DNA of 64,000 nt from Caulobacter sp. 17J80-11 (GTDB lineage Bacteria; Pseudomonadota; Alphaproteobacteria; Caulobacterales; Caulobacteraceae). Positions 18,291 through 25,111 of the stretch are shown piece by piece. Under the pieces are notes generated by a model. It ran no database searches. It was given only the letters and a program-made list of their open reading frames with translations, and had not been told where the DNA came from. Every line of letters begins with the position of its first letter. Position 1 is the stretch's first letter. Position numbers and translations under genes: made by a program. The stretch spans positions 43,848 through 107,847 of the forward strand of contig NZ_JACSJI010000013.1 in assembly GCF_014349105.1 (NCBI RefSeq). Direction: 5' to 3'.

Positions 18291-18671
18291 ATGAAAGCCG
18301 TCGCCCTCGCCGCCGTTCTCGCCCTCGGAGCGGGCGTGGCGTCGCCCGTACTCGCCGAGACCCCGCCCGCCGCCGACCAGGTCGCGCCCGCGCGCGAAGA
18401 AGCCGCCCTGCGGACCGTCATCGCCCAGTTCCAGGCCGGCAAGCCGGACTACGATCAGATGGAGCCGCGGCTGGCCGACGCCGTGAAGGCCCAGCCCGCC
18501 GTTGTGACCATGGTCCAGGGCTTCGGCGCGCTCGAGCACGTCGACTATGTCGGCGTCGTCAACGGGGCGCAGCACTTCCGGGTGGGCTTCGCGACGGCCG
18601 AGACCGACTGGTTCATCGCCCTGTCTCCGGCCGGCAAGATCGCCGGCCTGGTGTTCCGCCCGGCCGCCTGA
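18291..18671 (+). CDS. Secreted protein, second of a tandem paralogous pair
   Basis: 126 residues from the ATG at 18291 with GGAG upstream; a longer frame from 18213 lacks a ribosome site. The signal peptide ends at VLAE. The domain aligns end to end with the previous protein: LRTVIAQFQAGKPDYDQMEPRLADAVKAQP..., GVVNGAQHFRVGF and DWFIALSPAGKIAGLVFR. The aromatic-rich C-terminal motif is the best-conserved part. Function is unknown. A GNRA-loop hairpin follows the stop codon and probably ends the two-gene transcript. Confidence 0.75.
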   Translation: MKAVALAAVLALGAGVASPVLAETPPAADQVAPAREEAALRTVIAQFQAGKPDYDQMEPRLADAVKAQPAVVTMVQGFGALEHVDYVGVVNGAQHFRVGFATAETDWFIALSPAGKIAGLVFRPAA

Positions 18672-18686
18672 GTTCGGAGCCTGAGA

Positions 18687-18714
18687 CCTCGGGCCTGGGA
18701 AACCGGGCCTGAGG
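18687..18714 (+). terminator. Terminator-like hairpin after the paralogous pair
   Basis: CCTCGGGCCTGG and CCGGGCCTGAGG pair over 12 positions (two wobble pairs) around a GAAA tetraloop, followed by CTTTCG. The short T-run makes it a modest terminator for the plus-strand genes. Confidence 0.65.
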
Positions 18715-18736
18715 CTTTCGCCCGAACTCGAGTCTG

Positions 18737-18774
18737 AAAACACGACGGCCCGGCTGCGTGAGCAACCGGGCCGT
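18737..18774 (-). terminator. Terminator of tRNA-Gly
   Basis: On the minus strand a 9-bp GC-rich stem (ACGGCCCGG with CCGGGCCGT, 18745-18774) is followed by CGTGTTTTC. It lies 17 nt beyond the 3' end of the tRNA and faces the correct way. Confidence 0.8.
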
Positions 18775-18790
18775 GGTCGTTTGAAGAAAC

Positions 18791-18865
18791 TGGAGCGGGC
18801 GAGGCGATTCGAACGCCCGACCCTCACCTTGGCAAGGTGATGCTCTACCCCTGAGCTACGCCCGC
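18791..18865 (-). tRNA. tRNA-Gly (anticodon GCC)
   Basis: 75 nt including an encoded CCA. The acceptor stem GCGGGCG pairs with CGCCCGC. The D arm has AGCTCAGGGGTAGAGC, the anticodon loop TTGCCAA lies between CACCT/AGGTG stems, and the T arm is GTTCGAATC. Discriminator base U precedes CCA. It decodes GGC and GGU. Confidence 0.97.
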
Positions 18866-18971
18866 ATCTCAGTTTCGTCTGCGGCGTCGCCGCCGCGTCT
18901 CCGTGAGGAGGCGGGCCTTATAGGCGACCTCCTCACAGCGACGCAAGCCCCTTTTTGCGACGTTTATCGAG

Positions 18972-19754
18972 TTATTTCGGCGCCATGCGGATGGCCCCGT
19001 CGAGGCGCACGCACTCGCCGTTCAGATAGGTGTTCCGGGCCATTTCCAGGACCAGCGAAGCGTACTCGGACGGCTTGCCGAGGCGCTTGGGGAAGGGGAT
19101 CGACGCGGCCAGCGCGTCCTGCACGTTCTGCGGCATGGCGGCCATCATCGGGGTCATCATGATGCCCGGCAGGATGGTGTTCACGCGGATGCCGTCGTTC
19201 ATCAGGTCGCGCGCGATCGGCAGGGTCATGGCGTAGACGCCGCCCTTCGAGGCCGAGTAGGCGGCCTGGCCGATCTGGCCGTCCTGGGCCGCGACCGAGG
19301 CGGTCGAGACGATCAGGCCGCGCTCGCCGTCCTCCATCGGCTCGGCCGTGACCATGCCCGAGGCCGCCTTGGCGATGCAGCGGAAGGAGCCGATCAGGTT
19401 GATCTGGATCACCTTCTCGAAGCTCTTCAGGTCGTGGGCCTTGATCTCGCCGGTGTCGCGGTCTCGGCTGACGGTCTTGCGGCCGATGGCGATGCCGGCG
19501 CAGTTGACCAGGATGCGCTCCTGGCCGTGGGCGGCGCGGGCCTTCTCGAAGCCGGCGTCGACGTCGGCGTCGGAGGTGACGTCAACCTTGCAGAACACGC
19601 CGCCGATTTCGGCCGCGACCTTCTGACCCGCCTCTTCGTTCAGGTCGAACACGGCGACCTTCACGCCTTGCGCGGCAAGGGCGCGGGCGGTGGCTTCGCC
19701 CAGGCCGGAGGCGGCGCCGGTCACCACGGCGGCGATGGAACCATCGAGTTTCAT
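18972..19754 (-). CDS. Short-chain dehydrogenase, 3-hydroxyacyl-CoA dehydrogenase type
   Basis: 260 residues. The NAD(H) motif TGAASGLG is at 12-19, NCAGIA follows, and the catalytic S153, Y166 and K170 (YSASK) are in place. The insert around 96-110 (SRDRDTGEIKAHDLKSFEKVIQINLIGSF) and the ending GECVRLDGAIRMAPK match the HSD17B10-like type II 3-hydroxyacyl-CoA dehydrogenase branch used in beta-oxidation or branched-chain degradation. The substrate is inferred from similarity only. It is monocistronic and divergent from the DUF1232 gene. Confidence 0.87.
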   Translation of the reverse strand: MKLDGSIAAVVTGAASGLGEATARALAAQGVKVAVFDLNEEAGQKVAAEIGGVFCKVDVTSDADVDAGFEKARAAHGQERILVNCAGIAIGRKTVSRDRDTGEIKAHDLKSFEKVIQINLIGSFRCIAKAASGMVTAEPMEDGERGLIVSTASVAAQDGQIGQAAYSASKGGVYAMTLPIARDLMNDGIRVNTILPGIMMTPMMAAMPQNVQDALAASIPFPKRLGKPSEYASLVLEMARNTYLNGECVRLDGAIRMAPK

Positions 19755-19830
19755 GGAGTTCTCCCCCTCAGGAGCGCATTATGGTGAAGAGCCCGGAAAA
19801 CGTCGGGCGGTCGGGCGAGGGTTTAGCGTC

Positions 19831-20244
19831 GTGACCGGAAAATCCAAACAGGCGGATCAGGACTTCGATGCGGCGCGGCCGCTGGACGCCTCGCGCGCCC
19901 TGGTGCCGTCGGTGGTGCGGGTCAACGAGGTGCGGGTGCGCCGCGGCTTCTGGCCGAAGATCCGCAAGGTGGCCGCCAAGATCCCGTTCGCGCCGGAGGT
20001 GGTGTCGGTGTGGTTCTGCGCGCGCGATCCGCAGACCCCGACCGCGGCCAAGGGCATGATGCTGGCGGCGCTGGCCTATTTCGTCCTGCCGACCGACGCC
20101 ATTCCCGACGTGCTGGCCGGCGTGGGCTTCACCGACGACGCGGCGGTGATCGCGGCGCTGATCTCGCTGCTGGGGGCCAACCTGAAGCCCCGACACCGCG
20201 AGGCGGCGGGCGAGGCGCTGAAGCGGATCGCCGGCGAGGATTGA
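19831..20244 (+). CDS. DUF1232 (YkvA-like) membrane protein
   Basis: 137 residues from a GTG at 19831 with CGAGGG about 9 bases upstream; the true start is uncertain because the frame is open to 19690. The core motif LAALAYFVLPTDAIPDVLAGVGFTDD is the DUF1232 signature, a helix-turn with a conserved D-x-x-P-D facing the membrane. A second hydrophobic helix (AAVIAALISLLGANL) follows. Function is unknown. The stop lies 3 bp from the end of the convergent dioxygenase gene. Confidence 0.82.
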   Translation: MTGKSKQADQDFDAARPLDASRALVPSVVRVNEVRVRRGFWPKIRKVAAKIPFAPEVVSVWFCARDPQTPTAAKGMMLAALAYFVLPTDAIPDVLAGVGFTDDAAVIAALISLLGANLKPRHREAAGEALKRIAGED

Positions 20245-20247
20245 TCC

Positions 20248-21006
20248 TCAACCGCGCGGCGGATCGCGGTGGGTGCGCACCCAGCCGGTGATCGACAGCC
20301 GGTCGCCGCCCGCGAAGGGCGCGACGTAGGACACGCAGTGATCCTGCGGCACGCGGAAGATGTTCAGGGCGTTGAAGCTGGGCGTGTAGCCCTCGGCCAC
20401 GTGCCCGTCGGCGTCCAGGAACTGCAGGATCCCGCCCCAGTCGGCCCGCCAGGCCGGCGTGAAGTTCAGCACGTAGGCGTAAAGCCGGCCGCGCCCGGGC
20501 TCGTCGTCGTGGTGCTGGGTCAGGTAATGGCCGGCCTGGTAGCGGGTCGCCTGGGCGTCGCAGTAGGCGGCGCGGTCGTCGCCGGTCAGGGCGCGCACGA
20601 ACGGCAGGAACGGGCCGTTCATGAAATCGTAGACCGCCTCGAACGCCCAGCCGTGCCGGCGCCCGGCCTCGATCGCGTCGCTGAGCCGGTAGTTGTCGAA
20701 GCTGTACTGGAAGCCGGTGCGGGCCCGGGCGAACTGGTCGCGCTCCACCCGCGCGACCTCCTCGGGCGACAGGCTGGCGATGAAGTCCAGCCGGGCGTCG
20801 ACGTTCTTGCCCTCCACCATGGTCGAGCGCATCCACGGGCAGTCGGAGACCAGGGAGGCGTGCACGCGGGCTGCGCCGTCGCCGACGAAGAAGCCCGGGA
20901 TGTGAAGCCGCCCGAACCGCTGCAGCACCGGCCGCGCCGCCGCCGGATCGAAGCCCGGCGCGATCGACAACGGGGCCTGGGCCGCGGTCGTCGGGGCGGT
21001 GGACAT
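20248..21006 (-). CDS. 2OG-Fe(II) oxygenase (prolyl 4-hydroxylase-like)
   Basis: 252 residues. The double-stranded beta-helix core is visible from [17 protein letters not shown] onward. The iron ligands are H165, D167 (HHD) and H223 (QDHCVSYV), and R236 in DRLSITGW binds 2-oxoglutarate. The [18 protein letters not shown] strand pair is typical of P4Hc/SM-20-like oxygenases that hydroxylate proteins, often a prolyl residue. No substrate protein is adjacent. The N-terminal 90 residues are a helical cap. It is convergent with the DUF1232 gene without a gap. Confidence 0.85.
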   Translation of the reverse strand: MSTAPTTAAQAPLSIAPGFDPAAARPVLQRFGRLHIPGFFVGDGAARVHASLVSDCPWMRSTMVEGKNVDARLDFIASLSPEEVARVERDQFARARTGFQYSFDNYRLSDAIEAGRRHGWAFEAVYDFMNGPFLPFVRALTGDDRAAYCDAQATRYQAGHYLTQHHDDEPGRGRLYAYVLNFTPAWRADWGGILQFLDADGHVAEGYTPSFNALNIFRVPQDHCVSYVAPFAGGDRLSITGWVRTHRDPPRG

Positions 21007-21128
21007 GCGGGGTCTCCTGCGGCCTGCGTCAATCGGATCCGTGGGATGTCAAATGGATGCCGCGACATCCGTTTGCCACGGTCCAGGTCGAAGGCTATCC
21101 AGCCGGTGAGGAAAACGGAAGGACGCCC

Positions 21129-22010
21129 ATGGCCAAGTTCGCTCTCGCCCTGCACGGCGGCGCCGGCGCGCGACGCTCGCGCGACTACAGCCGCGAAGTC
21201 CCGCACATGCAGGGCCTGGTCGAGGCCGCGCGCGACCGGCTGGCCGCCGGCGCTTCGGCGCTGGACGTGGTGGTCGAGGTGATCCGGGAACTGGAAGCGT
21301 CGGGCCTGTACGTGGCCGGCCGCGGCGCCTCGCCGAACCTCGGCGGCAAGTACGAACTGGACGCCAGCCTGATGTGGGGCCCGACCCGCGCCGCCGGCGC
21401 GGTGGCCGCCCTTCAGGGCTACAAGAGCCCGATCCAGGCCGCCCGCCTGGTGATGGAGAGGACCCCGCACGTCATGCTGGTGGGCGAGGGCGCGATGGAG
21501 TTCGCGGCCCAGCAGGGCCTGGAAGAGGTCGGCGATCCGGAGGCGTACTATCTGAAGGCCGGCCACGGCGAGTCCAACCATCCGCCGGGCCAGACCGCGG
21601 CGCTGGCGCACGGCACGGTCGGCTGCGTGGTGCTGGACGCCGACGGGCGTCTGGCGGCGGGCACCTCCACCGCCGGCGTGTTCAACAAGATGCCCGGCCG
21701 CGTGGGCGACACCCCGATCATCGCCGCCGGCACCTGGGCCGACGCCGACGTGGCGGTCTCCGGCACCGGCCAGGGCGAGTACTTCATGCGCACCGCCGCC
21801 TGCGCCCAGGTCTCCTGGCGCGTGCGCGCCGGGGAAAGCATCGCCCAGGCTACGAAGACCGTGCTGGACGAGATCCGCGGGCTGGGCGGCGAGGGGGGCC
21901 TTATCTCGGTCGACCGGCTGGGCAATATCTCCACGCCCTACAACTCCGAGGGCATGAAGCGCGCGGTGCTGACCACCGACGGCGAGATCCGGTCGGAAGT
22001 GTTCGAGTAA
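21129..22010 (+). CDS. Isoaspartyl peptidase/L-asparaginase (Ntn hydrolase)
   Basis: 293 residues from the ATG at 21129 with GGAAGGACG upstream. The precursor cleaves itself before T163 in [11 protein letters not shown]; the new N-terminal threonine hydrolyses isoaspartyl dipeptides and asparagine. LALHGGAGA at the N-terminus, [21 protein letters not shown] and [29 protein letters not shown] are family blocks. Activity on beta-aspartyl peptides is the usual annotation (IaaA-like). It appears monocistronic; a long inverted repeat follows. Confidence 0.9.
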   Translation: MAKFALALHGGAGARRSRDYSREVPHMQGLVEAARDRLAAGASALDVVVEVIRELEASGLYVAGRGASPNLGGKYELDASLMWGPTRAAGAVAALQGYKSPIQAARLVMERTPHVMLVGEGAMEFAAQQGLEEVGDPEAYYLKAGHGESNHPPGQTAALAHGTVGCVVLDADGRLAAGTSTAGVFNKMPGRVGDTPIIAAGTWADADVAVSGTGQGEYFMRTAACAQVSWRVRAGESIAQATKTVLDEIRGLGGEGGLISVDRLGNISTPYNSEGMKRAVLTTDGEIRSEVFE

Positions 22011-22021
22011 GCGCCGACAGA

Positions 22022-22162
22022 CCGTCACCCTCGGGCTTGTCCGAGGGCCCATGGGGCCGCGGCGAGACGTCGGCCGCAGAACCACAGCGGCGGCCGTGAA
22101 AATTCGCTGAGTGCGTGGCGCACCTGAACGATGGACCCTCGCGACAAGCCCGAGGGCGACGG
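22022..22162. repeat. Long inverted repeat downstream of the isoaspartyl peptidase
   Basis: Arms at 22022-22052 and 22131-22162 are near-perfect reverse complements. Both contain the core ACAAGCCCGAGGG or its complement, separated by ~78 nt. It may be a transcript-end structure or a small non-autonomous repeat. It lies between two co-directional genes (peptidase and rlmN), so a terminator role fits. Confidence 0.75.
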
Positions 22163-22244
22163 TTCTTGCTGCGGCCACGCCCCGCCTTAAACCCGGCCCG
22201 TTCCAGTGCTATAGGCGGCGGTTCCTAGCGCAAGGACTGTCTTA

Positions 22245-23396
22245 GTGGGCGTGACCCTCGACCTCTCCCGCGCGGCGCCGCGCGCCGCGGGGCCCGTGAA
22301 CATCGCCGGCCTGACCCGCGACGAGCTGAAGGCGGCCGTGATCGAGGCCGGCGTGGCCGCGCCGGACAAGGCGCGCATGCGCGCCAGCCAGATCTGGCGC
22401 TGGGTCCACCACTACGGCGTCACCGACTTCGACAAGATGAGCGACGTCGCCAAGGACGCGCGCGCCAAGATGGCTGAGGCCTTCACCATCGCGCGCCCCG
22501 AGGTGGTCGAGCGCCAGGTGTCGAAGGACGGCACCCGCAAGTGGCTGATCCGCTTCGCCCCCGGGATCGAGGCCGAGACCGTCTACATCCCCGACGTGGG
22601 CCGGGCCGGCGCCCTGTGCGTGTCCAGTCAGGTCGGCTGCACGCTCAACTGCAGCTTCTGCCACACCGGCACCCAGAAGCTGGTTCGCAACCTGACCGCG
22701 GCCGAGATCGTCGCCCAGGTGCAGGTCGCCCGCGACGACCTGGGGGAATGGCCCTCGCCCAAGGAGGACCGCCGCCTGTCGAACATCGTGTTCATGGGCA
22801 TGGGCGAGCCGCTCTACAATCTCGACAACGTCGCCAACGCCATCGACATCATCTCCGACAACGAGGGCATCGCGCTCTCGCGCCGGCGGATCACCGTGTC
22901 GACCTCGGGCGTGGTGCCGCAGCTGACGGCGCTGGGCGAGCGCACCGCCGCCATGCTGGCCATCTCGCTGCACGCCACCAATGACCCGCTGCGCGACGAA
23001 CTGGTGCCGCTGAACAAGAAGTACCCGATCGAAGAGCTGATGGCGGCGATCAAGGCCTATCCGGGCCTGTCGAACGCGCGCCGGGTGACCTTCGAGTACG
23101 TCATGCTCAAGGGCGTCAACGACAGCCCGGCCGACGCCAGGGCGCTGGTCAAGCTGCTCAAGGGCGTGCCGGCCAAGATCAACCTGATCCCGTTCAACCC
23201 GTGGCCGGGCACCAAGTACGAGTGCTCCGACTGGTCGACCATCGAGGCCTTCGCCGCGGTGATCAACAAGGCCGGCTACGCCTCGCCCATCCGCACTCCG
23301 CGCGGGCGCGACATCCTGGCCGCCTGCGGCCAGCTGAAGTCGGAGAGCGAGAAGATCCGCGCCAGCGCGCTTCGGGCCATGGCCTCGGTCGACTGA
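22245..23396 (+). CDS. rlmN: 23S rRNA (adenine2503-C2)/tRNA (adenine37-C2)-methyltransferase RlmN
   Basis: 383 residues from a GTG at 22245 (a second GTG two codons on is also possible). This radical-SAM enzyme methylates A2503 of 23S rRNA and A37 of some tRNAs. The cluster cysteines C132, C136 and C139 form CTLNCSFC. The catalytic C361 lies in LAACGQL, where E. coli uses C355, and [10 protein letters not shown] and the [10 protein letters not shown] blocks are conserved. The N-terminal domain [15 protein letters not shown] recognises RNA. It is followed by a small hairpin. Confidence 0.97.
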   Translation: MGVTLDLSRAAPRAAGPVNIAGLTRDELKAAVIEAGVAAPDKARMRASQIWRWVHHYGVTDFDKMSDVAKDARAKMAEAFTIARPEVVERQVSKDGTRKWLIRFAPGIEAETVYIPDVGRAGALCVSSQVGCTLNCSFCHTGTQKLVRNLTAAEIVAQVQVARDDLGEWPSPKEDRRLSNIVFMGMGEPLYNLDNVANAIDIISDNEGIALSRRRITVSTSGVVPQLTALGERTAAMLAISLHATNDPLRDELVPLNKKYPIEELMAAIKAYPGLSNARRVTFEYVMLKGVNDSPADARALVKLLKGVPAKINLIPFNPWPGTKYECSDWSTIEAFAAVINKAGYASPIRTPRGRDILAACGQLKSESEKIRASALRAMASVD

Positions 23397-23411
23397 TCCC
23401 AATCCGCTCAT

Positions 23412-23427
23412 CCCCGCTTTCGCGGGG
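23412..23427. repeat. Short palindrome after rlmN
   Basis: CCCCGC-TTTC-GCGGGG, a 6-bp stem with a tetraloop 15 bp past the rlmN stop codon. It is the common 'ccccgctttcgcgggg' intergenic motif and a likely weak terminator. Confidence 0.5.
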
Positions 23428-23537
23428 GTGAACGGAGGTGGGGAACCCGCCTCCCCGCAATGGGCGCTTGCTAAGCCTTAACGCCCTCATGCAATCATTC
23501 GTCCTGGGAGTACGGGCGTGGGGCGTGGGGGCGATCG

Positions 23538-23981
23538 ATGAATCCTGAACTTCTGATCCCGGAGATCATGAGCCCGGAGGTGCAGGCCTTCGCGACCGGG
23601 TTTCCGATCACCCTGCTGCACGCCGGCGTCACGGTGGTGATGCTGATCCTGGGCGCGGCGCTGTACGCCCTGCTGACCCCCTACAAGGAGATCAGCCTGA
23701 TCCGCGACGGCAACTCGGCCGCGGCCGTGGCCTTCGGCGGGGTGCTGATCGGCCTCGCCATTCCGCTCGCGGTGTCCTTGTCGGCCTCGACCTCGATCCG
23801 CGAGATCGCGGTCTGGGGGGCGGCGACCATCGTGGTGCAGCTGCTGGTCTTCCGCATCACCGACTTCCTGCTGACCGGCCTGCCCTCGCGCATCCAGGAG
23901 GGCGAGGTCTCGGCCGCCGTGCTGCTGGTCGCGGCCAAGATCGCCACGGCCATCATCCTGGCCGCGGCGGTGGCGGGCTGA
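23538..23981 (+). CDS. DUF350 inner-membrane protein
   Basis: 147 residues with four transmembrane helices: about 22-45, 60-80, 90-110 and 125-146. DUF350 proteins consist of two repeated helix pairs, and here the pattern NSAAAVAFGGVLIGLAIPLA is typical of the first repeat. Members are often encoded with spermidine-synthase-like or glutathionylspermidine-type proteins, which are not seen here. The function is unknown. The start ATG is preceded by GGGGGCGATCG. It lies 16 bp before the protease gene, so the two may be co-transcribed. Confidence 0.82.
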   Translation: MNPELLIPEIMSPEVQAFATGFPITLLHAGVTVVMLILGAALYALLTPYKEISLIRDGNSAAAVAFGGVLIGLAIPLAVSLSASTSIREIAVWGAATIVVQLLVFRITDFLLTGLPSRIQEGEVSAAVLLVAAKIATAIILAAAVAG

Positions 23982-23997
23982 GCCGACCGCAGCGCCC

Positions 23998-24825
23998 ATG
24001 AACTTTCCCCGGCTTCCCGACTGGCTGATCTACGCCGCGGCGGTCTTCGCCCTGGTGATGGTCTCGCTCGGGAACCGCGAGAAGGCCGACGCGCCGCCCG
24101 CCCCGCCGCCGCCCGGCGAGGAGGAGGGCGCGCTGCTGGGCCCCGCCACCCCGTTCGATCCGATGATCGTGGTCGACGTGGCCTCCGCGCCGCTGCAGCC
24201 CTCCAGCGGCACCGCCTTCGCCATCTCCGCCGACGGCGAGTGGCTGACCGCGCGCCACGTGGTCGACGGCTGCCACAAGGCGGCCCTGGTGGTCGGCGGC
24301 GGCCGCGCGGTCGAGGCCTCGATCCGCATGTCGCCGCGCGCCGACGTCGCCCTGCTGCGCACCGAAGGCGGCCCGGTCGCCCTGCCGCTGGCGGTCGAGC
24401 GGCCGCTGCGCACCGGTCAGCGCGCCTATCATCCCGGCTTCCCGCAGGGCACGCCCGGCGAGGTGACCAGCCGCCTGCTGGGCCGCGAGACCCTGCGCGT
24501 GATGGGCCGCGGCGCGCACTCCGAGCCGGTGCTGGCCTGGGCCGAGGTCGGTCGCACCGACGGGCTGAAGGGCACCCTGGCGGGCCTGTCCGGCGCGCCG
24601 GCGCTCGACGCCCAGGGCCGTGTGGTCGGCGTGACGGTGGCCGAGGCGCCGCGGCGCGGGCGCATCTACACCACCGCGCCCGAGACGGTACGCGACGCCC
24701 TGTCCCGCCGCGTGCAGCGCGGCGAGTTCGTCACCGGCGAACCGGTGACGGTCGAGAACTACGGCCGCGTGGCCGACACCCTGCGGCGCGAACTGCGGGT
24801 CGCTCAGGTGGTGTGTCTGGGGTGA
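23998..24825 (+). CDS. Membrane-anchored trypsin-like serine protease
   Basis: 275 residues. One N-terminal transmembrane helix (about 9-25) is followed by a proline-rich linker and a chymotrypsin-fold domain. The catalytic residues are H87 in LTARHVVDG, D116 in RADVALLRT and S198 in GLSGAP. The active-site domain faces the periplasm if the N-terminus is inside. No PDZ domain is present, unlike DegP/HtrA, so it may be a small DegS-like or house-cleaning protease. It probably forms a transcript with the DUF350 gene. Substrates are unknown. Confidence 0.85.
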   Translation: MNFPRLPDWLIYAAAVFALVMVSLGNREKADAPPAPPPPGEEEGALLGPATPFDPMIVVDVASAPLQPSSGTAFAISADGEWLTARHVVDGCHKAALVVGGGRAVEASIRMSPRADVALLRTEGGPVALPLAVERPLRTGQRAYHPGFPQGTPGEVTSRLLGRETLRVMGRGAHSEPVLAWAEVGRTDGLKGTLAGLSGAPALDAQGRVVGVTVAEAPRRGRIYTTAPETVRDALSRRVQRGEFVTGEPVTVENYGRVADTLRRELRVAQVVCLG

Positions 24826-24917
24826 GGAAAGCCGGCCGCAGGCCGGATGAGATCGACATCGATTTGTCGATCTCCGCGACGAACGCCCGTCGTTTGCGAC
24901 GGGCCGGGCAAGCCCTC

Positions 24918-25105
24918 TCTCCTCCCCTGTGGAGCGCAGCGGAACGGGGGAGGGGGACCGCCCATCGGGCGGTGGAGGGGGCGAACCGCTCCACGAAGGT
25001 TCAAGTCCTCGCGAAATGCGCACGAACAAAAAGGGGGCGCGCGACGGCTCGCCCCCTCCACCACGCTTCGCGTGGTCCCCCTCCCCCGCTGCGCAGGGGA
25101 GGAGA
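24918..25105. repeat. Mosaic palindromic repeat A (convergent gap)
   Basis: 188 bp. Outer arms TCTCCTCCCCTG (24918-24929) and CAGGGGAGGAGA (25094-25105) are reverse complements. Inner arms with GGGGGAGGGGGACC and GGTCCCCCTCCCCC pair too, and a further GGTGGAGGGGGCG/CGCCCCCTCCACC block is symmetric. The centre (about 24983-25045) is unrelated to the copies at 36140 and 44973 apart from an A-rich run. It lies between the convergent protease and M16 genes and may act as a bidirectional terminator. Confidence 0.8.
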
Positions 25106-25111
25106 GTGACC

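Noticed and set aside
24918..25105. CRISPR array
   Set aside because: The repeats are inverted, not regularly spaced direct repeats, and no cas genes are present.
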